Positions 21,931 to 34,076 of a DNA stretch of 64,000 nt are shown here, in pieces. This DNA is from Apostichopus japonicus (taxonomy: Eukaryota; Echinodermata; Holothuroidea; Aspidochirotida; Stichopodidae). The stretch lies in the NCBI RefSeq assembly GCF_037975245.1, contig NC_092569.1, forward strand, positions 25,991,168 to 26,055,167, given 5' to 3'. The notes under the pieces were generated by a model that saw only the letters and a list, made by a program, of their open reading frames with translations, was not told where the DNA came from and made no database searches. The translations under genes and the position numbers were made by a program. Position 1 is the first letter of the stretch. Every line of letters starts with the position of its first letter.

Positions 21931-23030
21931 AGTAGGAGCCTGACCTAGCAAGCGATGATCTAGATGGTGGTAATGTGGACGCTTAGGGGATCAATTACCC
22001 TAGATCTCAGGTTATACTTTAGCCTACCTCGTCACTTCTGCATACACTGGCAGAGAAGTATAATATACGAATACACAGAACAAAGCCCTCGCAGTGCGGA
22101 ATTGTAAACAATCATTGAGGCCCTTGTCGTGATTGCGTAGTATTCTGTTTGTTGTTGTTCCAACCATGTGGACGATTACGAAGTACCGCTTTATTACCTC
22201 TCTCCTGGGAAAAGAAAACAGAATACTGATGTTCCTTGCGGTGTCAAATGTGAAGAAGACTGAATCTTTCAATACGAGGAAAGACAAGATACTACTCCAG
22301 CCAATCCCAACGCTATATCTTGACCAATCAAAATGCAATATCACTGAGTTACTCCTTCTTGGTAAAACTTCTTTTCTCTTTTCAAATTGTGATAAACCCC
22401 AGTTCTGTTCTTCTGTTGTTGATTTACTTGGAAATGAAACAAGGAAACACCGGCATATTCATATGTACATGCAATGTGTGAGAAATACAGTGCATATTCC
22501 ATTGTTAATTTAGGAATGTTGTCACCAAAGATTGTTAGCAAAGTTATTGTAGTCTGCAACCGCAGGTTGCTTTCAAGTTGCCATTGCAGGTGTTGGGTTG
22601 CGGTGTTTTTTGTTTTGTTTTTTCTCTGATCAGGCCATCTAATAACCGCACATTATTGGATTGCCCTCAATCCAACTACCCAACAATATATGGTTACAAC
22701 TAGTCCAGCCCTCATAAAATCATAGGGAGTTGTAAATCGCAGAAAGCGTATAGCTAGGGTTTGTGGGGTCCTCGATTCAAAAGTAAGAGTTGTGACCTTT
22801 AAAACTAGCTTCATTTAGACTGCTCCTGGCCCAAGTTCATAGATGTAACATTACAGGAAGGGCACCGTGATAGAATTGGTATTGAACCGGATAGTGAATT
22901 TTTCAACGAAAAAAAAACAACAGTTGCTTGTGGAATAGAAACAAAAAAGGGTACAGAGATGTTGGTAGTATGTCAAGTATCCATGCAAAAACATGACTGG
23001 CATGCAGTTGTGATCCCTTGGCTCGAAACA
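21931..23030. other. gene-free stretch between the two U2-type SINEs
   Basis: No gene recognised. Overlapping ORFs of 106 and 126 codons lie on opposite strands near 22024-22513. Neither has a recognisable domain or a supported splice context. Confidence 0.55.
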
Positions 23031-23217
23031 ATTTTCAGCGCCTTTTGGCTAAGATAATGTGTAGTATCTGTTCAATCTCGAGGTGAATGGTGCACACACA
23101 GTCACAGTCCCGATGCAAAGGGACTGGGGTTGAGAGCGGATCAGTCGTTCGGTAGTTGGGTTTTCGTGCCCAGGTTCTTTCCTGGGCGACTTTTTCTTAA
23201 AAAGTATTTTCAGCGCC
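23031..23217 (+). mobile_element. SINE with U2 snRNA-derived head, 5'-truncated copy
   Basis: The element at about 23041-23205 begins CCTTTTGGCTAAGATAATG, lacking the first ~13 bases of the U2 head. It then matches the copy at 21720 through the GTAGTATCTGTTC segment, the hairpins and the CTGGGCGACTTTTTCTT end. Target duplications ATTTTCAGCGCC lie at 23031-23042 and 23206-23217. Two independently inserted copies with the same chimeric layout show that the U2 fusion is part of the family. Confidence 0.88.
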
Positions 23218-25100
23218 ATCATTGGCAGCTGTAGATGAAACTCTGTGGTAGAGGGATTGTAGAGGGATATACTGTTGCCCTGGGATGGGTGTGGGGTGGG
23301 GTGGAGTGGGTTACGGGTTAAAGGCCTGAAGGTAAACTATACTGATTGCGCTACACAGGAGTAGGTTTATCTACTACCAGGCGAGGTGATGTGCCAATCT
23401 TAAAATGTGTTTACACCCAGGTGAGCATATTGAGACCTGAACCGTTATTTGCAAAGTGGGGTGAGGTGAATTGGAGGGGGCGGAGATGTTTTCGAATATC
23501 TGGATCAATTATGCAGTCATATCATTATTCATCTTCTTAGCTGTTTAGAGCTAATATAGAGTGTATAAACCAGTTGTACAGGCTCGTGTTAACGCGTACC
23601 ACAATTACAATAGTGTAAACACATCTTGCCAAGTTACTAGTTCACATCCGCCACCTTTGATTACTCGTACCAGGTACAGGGGCCGCTAAACTCCTCTCTA
23701 TGTTTGAGGGGAATATATTTCTGATTTGATTACAAAAACGACTGGAATAAAGTAAAGTGGTCATTTAGTCTCGGATGCGATCTGGTGATCGAATCTAATA
23801 GAACGATGCGACCTCGTCCAATCAAAGTTGTGGTCTTGGGTAAATAAAAACAACATATTTACGAATTAACTATAGATTTGTATCACCTGTTTAAACGCAA
23901 GTTTTGTGTATAGTACACCATGACATGATCAGAAACCTATAGTAGGGTACAACTTTAGTTCCTGCCAACAGTTGCCCCCTTCCGTTTCTTATTCATTCAT
24001 CATTTCAATGATAGCTTTGTTATGATGTTCACGCTTGACTATAACCCTAAATTTTTTTCTTCACACTACTCTGGGCAGCAACAATAGGCGTACCGTGAAC
24101 TGATATACCGTAATATTATGGAAGGAATCGGAAGATTTTGATAAAAAATTAAAATAAAAGAAAACATGGCATACAACACTTAGAAGGAAGAAAAAGGTCA
24201 AATCTAATTCAAAGTTGTTCATTTATTGCGAAACTTGTTATCTCCCGAAAAATTACATCACCGCCTAGATTGATCACACTAAACTGTGCATTTTGCAAGT
24301 GAATACAAAACCAGTGCACATCATCCAAACCTCTACAAGGGATTCACCTAAAATGATCCAAAAACAAAAACATCCGCCCACCCCCCCCCCACCCACACCA
24401 CTCCCCATCCTTCATTCGCCTCTGGACCTTCCAGAAAAGGTCAGCAATATATAAATCCCTCCCGAGTCATTTAACCCTGTACACGCCACTAATATATACA
24501 GAAGGTTATGTTCATTTTATGAGTGTCACAGAATGAGCAGCAAGCTTGGATTTCACATTTTTGTACTGTTCAATGCTCCCGTTATCACCTCTCTTTCTTT
24601 TTAATTATTATTATTTGGCGTTCCATCGGTCCTGGTACACTAACACTATATGTTGCTGTTATTGAATGTCCTTGAACCCAGCGATTTGCGCAAAAGTAAA
24701 CAGAGGAAGGAGGGGTCGTCCCCTACTTCCACCATACACCGTTAAGACGGAATATTTTACTTCATTCCGTCTGGGAAAAAAATAGACCATCACACCGTGC
24801 CCAGGACGCCCTTCTAGTGCATAAAGGTTTATGCCCCTGAGCTGCTCGTAAACCGCATTGTATGTCTAATTAGTGCAATTGATATGTCAACAAGCCGTGG
24901 AAACAACCATGGAGCTATAAACAGATGAAACAACAAAGCTACAGTAGTTTTTGGTTCATTCACTTGAAAATGACGTCATCATAACAGTTCCTTGGCTGCT
25001 TCTAGTCACAAGAATCTCAAATTTCGTTGGTTTTTTTTTTATTTTGCGGTAAGTGCCCACGTCACTGTGGTCTCGCAGTGTTCATGGCATTCCTCAGACC
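23218..25100. other. gene-free stretch
   Basis: No gene recognised; AT-rich with a G-rich block (23280-23310) and a C-run near 24380. Short ORFs only. Confidence 0.55.
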
Positions 25101-25415
25101 ATACCATATCACCATATCACCATATCACCATATCACCATATCACCATATCACCATATCACCATATCACCATATCCATCCATCCATCCATCCATCCATCCA
25201 TCCATCCATCTATCCATCCATCCATCCATCCATCCATCCATCCATCCATCCATCCATCCATCCATCCATCCATCCATCCATCCATCCATCCATCCATCCA
25301 TCCATCCATCTATATCAATATATATATCAATATATCTATATCTATATCAATAAATATCTATATTTATATCTATATATATTTATTTACTTATATATTTATA
25401 TAGCTTATATAGCTT
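25101..25415. repeat. microsatellite: (ATATCACC)n, (ATCC)n, then AT-rich
   Basis: Eight-bp units ATATCACC at about 25104-25172 give way to a nearly perfect (ATCC)n tract to 25311, then degenerate TATATC/ATTTAT repeats to about 25415. The histidine/proline/serine ORFs in all three frames are repeat artefacts. Confidence 0.95.
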
Positions 25416-25911
25416 AAAGCGTTGCTAGGATAAAGTTGCAAGCTTATTGACACAGTTTCGGTGACGATTTCTGTAGTAATTGAGAAACAATTGATTTCGG
25501 CTGCCAATTCCTAAGCTTCTGTTATCCAATGTCCTATCATCTCTTCCCCCTCATGGGGTGTTTGTGATGGCATCGCAGAAACATCCCAACAGTCCCACTT
25601 CGCGGTTACATAAACAATTGAAAATTAACAGAATTATACGGTATATCTTGTAAGATGCTTTATTAAATTGAAAGTACCGTACCGACGCAGTGGAGAAGAA
25701 TAGGGGAGCGAATTGAATTGCAAAAGTGGGACCCTCATTTATTTATTTTCGGCTGTCCTAATTCGGCTATCATATTAAGAAATTTCCAAACAGGTTATCA
25801 CTCCCCTAATCTTTGTTCTTGTGGTGTGAAACAGCAAGTTGTGTGGGTATAGGGTGTGCTTAGAAGGCTCGAGTGTTGTTTGTGAACATTTAGCAAAGGT
25901 CCATCTTTGCA
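25416..25911. other. gene-free stretch
   Basis: Nothing recognised. Confidence 0.5.
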
Positions 25912-26204
25912 AGGGCGTAGGAACCGGGGGGCTGGGGGCGCCAGCCCCCCCCAGTCAAAAACATGGAGGGGCGGAAGTATCATTCCGCCCCCCCCCCCGC
26001 TTCGCAAGTCTGAAAACCCCTTTTTCATTTCCAAATGAGAAAACAATCTCATTTGGAGCACCAAATTGCATCTAAGGCCAGGTGAAAATGCAAAAAAATT
26101 CCAAAGGGACACCCCCTCCCCTTAGACCCCTCCCCCAGGCCGGCCATCAGTCTTCAGCCCCCCCCCCCCACTCGAAAGTACCTTCCTACGCCACTGCATC
26201 TTTG
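25912..26204. mobile_element. 277-bp G/C-rich hAT-like MITE with 8-bp TSD
   Basis: The element spans 25920-26196. The left end is CAAGGGCGTAGGAACC; the right end reads CAGTGGCGTAGGAAGG on the other strand. It is flanked by a perfect 8-bp repeat CATCTTTG (25912-25919 and 26197-26204). The ends are followed by G-run/C-run hairpins. The body (GCACCAAATTGCATCTAAGG, CCCCTTAGACCCCTCCCCCA) is shared with the copy at 61221 and with the larger element at 27042. No ORF for a transposase. Confidence 0.9.
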
Positions 26205-27033
26205 TATATGTATCTTTGTATATTATTCGTCTGCACCCTCTACACTTGTAACCAGTAAGTAGTACTCTAATTAACCCATCCTTCGTAATTCACGAAGACT
26301 AAAACTACCATATCTACAGCACCCCTTTAAACGCACCCGCACACGCCCACACACTCACAAAATTGTGTCATGTATTCTAACGATATAACAACAATAACAA
26401 CAATAATATTTACAACAAATGGAATTTTTTGAGACAGTCGAAAAGCGAATGGAAAAAAAGAACCCGTATTATTCCACTCGCGCAGTAGTGCATATATTCG
26501 TTTTGTTATTGTTTTTAAAGCACTGTTTCATAGTTAAGCCCCGGCAATTCATGTCCACTTTTCCTTTCCACTGTTAACAGGTGGTGTTATTGAATGATGC
26601 TTATTAACGAATGATTTGTGCGATACGTACGCTGCACACCACTGCAGGAATTAATGGTAATATTAACCATGACAGGTAAACACTTAGATAAAATCTATCA
26701 GCGGGCATATACTTAATTGGAATCAGAGTTTCTCGATACAGGAAATGACATCATCAATCGAGTAAACCCGCAATAATAGCAAGGAAAATTCAATGGCTGT
26801 GTTTCCATGGCAATGTCTCCCGTTAATGCATCGTTAGATAATTTTCATTACATGAATAAGAGGGAAAGTTACAGCGAATTTGTTTATGGTACAACCAAAA
26901 AAATATATCCCTTTTTTCTAAAAACATTGGAGCATTTCTATAAGTAGTCGAAATAACGATCTTTTCAATGTGACCCGCCATAAAACTGTACATGGTTAAT
27001 TACCGTAGCTTAATAACTATTCTTTAGTAACAT
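26205..27033. other. gene-free stretch
   Basis: Nothing recognised; AT-rich single-copy-looking sequence. Confidence 0.5.
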
Positions 27034-28775
27034 CTCAACCGCAGTGGCGTCGCCAAGGGGGGGGGGGGCCAGGGGGCACGTGCCCCCCTGGAAAACCTAG
27101 TGCCCCCCGAGTGCCCCCCCCCATCTGAGATTTGGGTTGGTAAAAAAATATATATATATTTTGTTATATTCAACTCCCATCATCTGAGTTGGTTTTTCAT
27201 AAGGACAAAGAAGCCCAGTAATTCGTATTTTCTTCAAATGAGCTGCGAAAAAATGAAAAAAATGTATCCTTGAACGTCGGGTATCGAAGTCGTAACCCGC
27301 GCCATCACAACAGGTGTCGATATTTACACTGAATGTGTCAGTGCTCACGCCATACCAGCGGATAAACACGTCCGCTTCGCGAGCTACATGACTGTGAGAA
27401 GGGAGGGTACTGCAATATGTTGCCTTGGTCTGAGGTTGACAGGCTAGTAGCTGACGAAATGTGAGAATGTGAGGGTCCGCAGGCACCATACTTGCCTATA
27501 TTTGTGGACCCATATATTAACCCTGTTGTGTAGGGGGTGCAGAGGTCATTTGAGGTCAGATGCTTGTAGGAACAAATGGCGAATGTTCACACCTGCATAC
27601 TGAGCCATACTCGATGTGTGATCAAACTTTGGATTGCATGGTGAGATCCCTGATAGGAGCCAATAACGATGCTGGAACCTGTTACATCTTAATAGATAAT
27701 GGGCGAAAACGAGGACAAGAAAGGAGTCGGGGGTCATGCACACATTAATTCAACAAATGTAGGTTCTATTGATATAGGGTTAGGCATAATATCGACAGCA
27801 TGTGGTTCATATCCTCTGCAAAATTCTGCGCCTTGTTAAAATCATTGCCTCAAAAATAGCAATTTCTGGAGATATCTTCAGATCGAATTTAGCATCAAAT
27901 GTGGCAGCATTTTGCATCTAGCCCATCCTCCGTATGAGAAAATTTTCCAAAGGGGAGGGGGGCAGTGGCGGCGGAACCGGGGGGGCTCAGCCCCCCCCCC
28001 CCAATGAAAAAGTTGAGGGGCAAATGCATGATAAGCCCCCCAATATTTACCAAGGCTCCGAAACGTGCATCTGCCCAATTTTTCAATGCATACTTGTCGA
28101 TCTGTCCGATGCACACGTATACTATATAGGTGTAATAATTTTAGTAAATGCTGGGGGGACCCTCGGCCCGTCCTCTGGCTATAGACCACATTGTCACCCC
28201 AACCGCGTCTTCACGCCACGTGAAAAGTGGAAGCAGTGAGTGTGAGTACCGGTACGCGCAACACAACTTCGTCTTAGGCCAATGACTTGCTTCATTTCAG
28301 CCAGTTCTCCAACATCCCCTTACTACACTCAAAAACGTCTTTGCGACTACACTACGAGTAATAGCTACTCTCTTAAAACACCATCGAATATACAAATTAC
28401 AATGTTTTTACAGACTTTTACGTGCAATCTGAGAAATTGCAGGCTTGAGACCCATATTTTAGTTCTAGGTATTCGCAGCATAAAACACTCGGGAAGTGCC
28501 GTTTCCGGCCATCTGGGGGTTTGAAAAACCCAAACTTTTCTTGTACGCTCCGCGCCAACCGATGGTGGCGCTCCGCTTAGATAGTCTCTACACATTAGCC
28601 CCCCCCCCCCCCAATAATTTTCCCGTTCCGCCGCATCTGGAGGGCCACCCCCTCCCCTTAGACCCCTCCCCCAGGACGGCGATCCGTATCCACCTAAGTG
28701 CCCCCATCAAATGCTGGTGCCCCCCCGTGCCCCCCCCCCCAGACTGAAAAGTCTGGTGACGCCACTGCTCAACCG
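27034..28775. mobile_element. 1.73-kb hAT-like element with 8-bp TSD, carrying a nested element
   Basis: The element spans 27042-28767. The ends are CAGTGGCGTCGCC and, inverted, CAGTGGCGTCACC. It is flanked by a perfect 8-bp repeat CTCAACCG (27034-27041 and 28768-28775). Removing the internal element at 27963-28639 restores a body like that of the 25920 and 61221 copies (TTCCAAAGGGG, then ACCCCCTCCCCTTAGACCCC). The stretch at about 27270-27400 on the minus strand resembles a decayed tRNA-like head (GTAGCTCGCGAAGCGG, later GGGTTACGACTTCGATACCC) and may be a further SINE insertion, at low confidence. No transposase found. Confidence 0.85.
27963..28639. mobile_element. nested 0.68-kb TIR element
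   Basis: The left end CAGTGGCGGCGGAACCGG and the right end, inverted, CAGATGCGGCGGAACGG form an imperfect TIR next to G- and C-runs. Flanks share only GAGGG (27955 and 28640), so the target duplication is decayed or short. The element interrupts the body of the 27042-28767 element. Its internal block at about 28490-28590 (GGGAAGTGCCGTTTCCGGCC, GCGCCAACCGATGGTGGCGC) occurs in inverted orientation at 34255-34365. Confidence 0.65.
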
Positions 28776-29080
28776 ATACACACAGAGAACACAGTAACTA
28801 CTGTAAATCTTAAATCCTACTGTAAATGTAAGTTTGTACCACAGTAAACTTAACTGGATTGTGCTATAAATCAGTAGCATGTGCTATTAGGATTACAGTA
28901 AGCACTGAGGATACGTGTAATCCCAACAAATCCATTTTGATGCATTTGTTGGGATTACATATATATCCTCAGTTCCTACTGTAAACCTAATAGCACATAC
29001 TACCGATTTATCAGCACGATCCAGTTTTTTTTCAGTACCGTAGTTACTGTATTCTCTATACGTGATTCGGTTGAACATCT
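28768..29080. mobile_element. fold-back (long inverted repeat) element, about 310 bp
   Basis: The left arm 28768-28932 is complementary, with small mismatches, to the right arm 28945-29080. Examples: ctcaaccgatac against gattcggttga, GAACACAGTAACTAC against GTAGTTACTGTATTC, TGTGCTATTAGG against CCTAATAGCACATA. The tip is AATCCCAACAAATCC / GCATTTGTTGGGATT. Transcribed RNA would form one long hairpin. The 8-bp target duplication of the element at 27042 lies inside the left terminus, so that element inserted into the end of this one. Confidence 0.85.
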
Positions 29081-29575
29081 GGCAAAAACTACAATTAAAT
29101 CAAATAATTCCGCCCAATTAAGAAACTTGTGTTATTGCTATACTATATATGTTACCAGTATTCGTTCATTATTATAGTACGGCGAAGCCATGAAGATAAA
29201 CGTATGGTGACGTTTCGCAACATGTAGTTTTTACTGCGGTGTTTCTATTAATAGATGTATTCGTTCAAGTGCCAGTGTGTGGTATTCTCTTTATTTTTAT
29301 ACTATCGTGTTTTGTGCGACGTATCGACCTTGTTTTGTATGTATTTACAGTAGAACCATTGACTTTTGGGAAGTTTTTCAGACCGTGTGGTTTTCGTTAA
29401 GGGAAGCAAATTACTACAAGTTTCAATAATCTATGATGAATGAAATGAAATTTAAATAAAAAAGAGAATGATATAGTCAACACAGAGAAACAAAGAGAAA
29501 ACGTATAGCCTGCAAAGAAGAGTTCATATATCACCCACGCTAAAACTGTGCTCGAGCTTGGGTGCGCAAAAATAA
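29081..29575. other. gene-free stretch
   Basis: Nothing recognised. Confidence 0.5.
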
Positions 29576-29741
29576 GGGGTTAATCAACGGTCTAGCGTGC
29601 GTTACTCACAGGATTAATACACGATCGGGGGATAATGCAAGCGATGCACGAGGGCGGAGCCCGAGTGCATCCAGCGATAGCATTAACACCCGGAGTGCAT
29701 TAATCATGTGAGTAACGCACGCTAGGCCGTTGATTAACCCC
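29576..29741. repeat. 166-bp long palindrome
   Basis: ggggttaatcaacggtctag at 29576 is matched by the inverted ...ctaggccgttgattaacccc ending at 29741. The arms stay complementary inward for about 60-75 bp (GCGTGCGTTACTCACAGGATTAAT). A related single arm (GTGCGTTACTCACAGGATTAA) recurs at about 29849-29869, so this looks like a repeat family, perhaps a MITE. I could not find convincing target duplications. Confidence 0.8.
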
Positions 29742-31730
29742 GTTCATTCATACACTACCATTTGTGTGGGGGAAAAATCATAAAACAAAACATTTTTGGT
29801 TACATATAACCAAAGATTTATTAAAGTGATGCCCCGTAATTTTACCGTGCGTTACTCACAGGATTAACCACGGTCAGCTGACCTGAATGGACCAATAGGA
29901 TTTAGGAATCTTTACTAAGTATGAATGAAAAGAAGATAATTTGTACCTCACTTTATACCCGGATATGGCAATCTGCGGAATGACTTTCTTATTGACTCGG
30001 GCTACACGATTTCGTTTGGACTCCCTTTTTGGTGGGTATCGGGAGAGAAGTTTAAGAATTGGTGTAACCACGGCCGCGCTGGCCGTATAGGTGGGTTTGA
30101 AATGGGGATGTACGGTATCCTCGGTTGCATGGTAAACAATGTAATGTGACTTCTGAATGGCATCATCGATTCGAAAGGAAATGGTTACATAGAGGTTACC
30201 CACAAGTAAGTTGATGTAGTAAGCTCAGTTAGTATAGGGCACATGCATGGACCGTTAACTTTGTAAGCACTGCTTCGAATCTAATTTTACCAAATGTGGC
30301 CAAAAATATATATATATCATTTTCAAGTTGGCTTTAACAGAGAGATTTTGGAAAGTTGATATAAATTAGATGGATGCTTACAACAAACGCAAGAAGCACT
30401 AAACGTTAAAAAAAAATTCTTAGTGACCCTGGCGAGAAAATTGTTTCGCGTTGCGCTGTTCCTGACATGATCTGCCTAACACCAGGTTAACTATAAACGA
30501 AAGGAATGTGTCAGACAATCTCGTGCAGTACCTCTTGGTCACATCCTCCCTTCCCCCCCCCCACCCTCCTCCTCCTCTCCCAACACTTCTATTCCCCCTC
30601 ACAAGTACACCACATATCTCTCAGACACACACACACACACTATACGTAAAGCCAAAGAAAAGGTTATCAGTATATGTCGGACTATAAATATATAGATTTG
30701 AATAATTCACGGGTTGACTCCCTTTCCCTTCCCTCTAATTTCTAAAACAATAAGAGCCCCAAGCAATACAAAAGTTTCTCCTTGGTCATGGCTTATAACT
30801 ATTTTGCAACAACGACGTGACGGGCCTTCTGCCAATTGGAAATGTGTGCGTGCTATGTTCTGGCTTTGATTTAATCTTAATTATGAAACCATGGTCGGAA
30901 TTAAAACTCCTGGTCTAGCCGTGCAAGGCACGGCTCCTGCAGGTTAATTAGAATTATGATTAAAACAGACAATAACAGTTTGGAGAATCGAGTGAAGAGG
31001 AAGCAAAGCAGTACACGTAATTTGGAAGCTTTTAAGGAGTAAATGAAACTCACTTCTGTTACTGTTACTTGTCATTTAGTCTTTGAAGAAAATTCTGCTA
31101 GGATCGAAACGTCAGGCCAACTTACTTTTACACATTCTCCTACACAGGCTCTCTAGTGGATAAGCAGTTTGCTAACAGTTTTAGTTTATATTTATTTTTA
31201 TTTTATTTAGTAATGAAACTACTTATTAAAAATAATGGGAGGTTGCTCCAGAACTGGCATACCCACCCTGCCGGGCTGTACCCTTACGCTTAGAAGAAAG
31301 AAAAATGGAAAATAGTTCCCGGTTAAATTATGAAACCAAATGCAATTCGGTATGCTTTATACCTTTTTACCAGAGTTTCGGAGAGTCAGTTTGTACGGTG
31401 GGGCACAATGACGTCCCGAGGGCCTCCTTTGTGCACTCTTCACATATCCTTTTCCCTTCCCCTTCGATGTTTTCCCGGGCTTCCAAATTGACATCGGGTC
31501 TCGGGGCTGGCGCTCCTTATTAACTCCCCCCCCCCGCGCCCCTCTCCCCTGAGCCTGCACACTGTGGAAAACTGGAGGTTAATACTTCCATAGAAAAGCG
31601 TTCACGTTGTTTGCACAAAGCGGAAAGAAATTTGATTATTCAACATAGCTGTTTGTTATTCCAAAAATGTTCCAATGCGAGCTGAAATGTTCCGCTTACA
31701 CGCAGGTGTATATTTCCAAAGAATGTATGC

Positions 31731-31779
<49 letters not shown>

Positions 31780-34076
31780 TTATATCGAAAAGAGTTCATA
31801 TTATGTTTAAGATGAGTCACACGAAAGCGACTCGCTAGTAAATTAACCACCATAGATAAATCTACCACTAACGGCAACTGATAATTCTTCCATTACGTTG
31901 ACTGAGTAATTTGCGCATGCGTATTAATTAGTACTATCAAACGTTTCCATAACTTTTGTCACTTTGAAGGTTCGCGATGGCACTTGTAAGGTAGTGTGAA
32001 GTGGAGTGAAACTAACTCTAGATAGGGACGTGTTTATTTACTATATCCAGATAACACATGCAGGGAACCCGAACGACTAATACAGCTACTGAATATCTCA
32101 GGTTTTTATCCTTTGTGAAATTACTGGTGAAGAGAAATATACTTCTATATTTCACCGCAGTCTGATTTACATTGTTGGTTTGGTTTTGTATATACTACGT
32201 GAAAAGCGATCTATTAAGGTTATAAGAATTGCGCGTAAATCTGTTATTATGAAGTCAGATAAGGGTCGCTCATATTTTATTTCCATCGAGTTATTAGCAA
32301 ACTTTGAACTTTCGTGTTTGTACTTATATTTACTCACAGGGCATTTTGTAAATAAAAATTGATTGGAGCTTTCGAAAATAATGACACTTTAAAAAAATAA
32401 AAGGTGCACTCATTAATTCCCAAAAAAATAATTGGAAAGGGGTATCTTTTACCAAAAAGGGGAGTTATATTTGCTAACTGGCACTGTTGAAGATGTTCCC
32501 TTGTGTCCCGTGTCTTTTCAGTGGCAAAGGCACGTTACTTACACAAGCTTACAAGCAGCGGGGCGGAAGGGCCCTTCCATGCAGGATCCACAGTGGGTTG
32601 CGTATAAAGTCGTGGCGGGTGCATAAGCTATAATTACAAAATCCCTATGTATTGCCCACCCTGGAAAAAAAATTGTATTCATATGTATTCTTCTAACAGA
32701 GACATGCAAGGCTTATTTGTGCAGTGGTTCATACCCTGCAAGTTGTCCACTCATCTGCACTCCAGCTTCTGAACAAGATGGCCTCGCTCTTCGGGTTTTG
32801 CTCTTGAATAGTTCTTGAAGTAATAAATATGATTGACAGAAGGATTTCACTACATCGCCAAACCTATTATATTCGCAATATAACTCGGCTTTACAATGTA
32901 TATCTTTGAGTTTTACATAGGGTTCACAGTGTTCACGCATATGGGTCCAAGGCTTAGGGGAGGATTACGGTGGTAGGGGGGGGGCAAGGGACACTTGCTC
33001 CTCCCCCACCCCGAGCTTTTCCCCAGACCTTGAGTTGGCAGGTTATTAATTATAATTATGGTAGGTTATGCCACAGCAATACTGACAACTCTGCGATAGT
33101 TTTATACTTATTCATAGTGTCATTACACAGGCATGCCATAGAACAGATAGACTCATTGTAACGATTCTAATTGTCTTCCAGTTGTTACTTTTCATGTCGC
33201 TCTATAATCTGGCAACACTTTTATGCAGAAAGCATAATTACATATTTAAATACACAACTAGTGCTGGGAAACAAGCTACATTGCATTTATATTACATCTC
33301 GGGGCTTTATAAATCCAAAACTGCTCAAATAAACCACGCCGTCGATTTTGGACTAAGAGTTTTTCTAAGGATCAAACCGTGTTTTTGAACTCGGATTTTC
33401 AGGTCCCACACGACCGGATGTAGTCATATGTCAAGGAATGAAGATCGGATGTAGTCAAACGTCAATGACAATGAAGACCGTTACCCTATATGTAAAATAA
33501 GTTTTTGAAATTTTGAAAGCCGGGGTATTTTGTTCCGATTTTAAAAATCCGGTCGTGACCTTGAACTCGAATTGCCAGGAGCCAAATGTGTTCTTATAAT
33601 TAAAATCTAGAGAACAGCCGTGACGGATTCTTGTACTCCAATTTCCAATCATCAACAGGGACGGCCGGGGGGGGGGGGCTGGCTGTGATCTTGGACTTGG
33701 TTTCAAAGGACTCGATCATGGCGTTGTTCTTGGGTATAGCACGAGTACAACAGTGATATTGGAGTCAAGTCGTATAAGGACTCCGTTTACGTCTTGAACT
33801 AAAAATGTTGGGGACCTGCATGGCCATGGTCTTGGACTCGAATTTAAAAGACTCTATCTGGTTTATTACTCGGATAAGACCCCTGTTTCTGTTTACATCA
33901 TTTCTGCGCTAAGGGTTTGCCACATGTTTATATTTTTGTTCAATATGTGCATGCGTATATCTAAATACTTTAAGGTGTAACACACATGCTAGACACTTAA
34001 GTTAATTACAAGACTACAAGTGTACCTGAGCTTCGAAGGACACCGTTCTACTTTCCATTACGCACACAGGGGCGTA
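29742..34076. other. gene-free stretch
   Basis: No gene recognised in 4.3 kb. It holds an (AT)n tract at about 31730-31777, a C-rich block near 30545, a hairpin AGCCGTGC/GCACGGCT near 30918, and G-runs near 32978 and 33668. ORFs up to 109 codons are unsupported. Confidence 0.5.

Noticed and set aside
22133-22513. 126-codon plus-strand ORF
   Set aside because: No domain, no signal peptide, an overlapping opposite-strand ORF of similar length, and no splice support.
24992-25417. ORFs rich in His-Pro-Ser-Ile
   Set aside because: Translation of (ATATCACC)n and (ATCC)n microsatellites.
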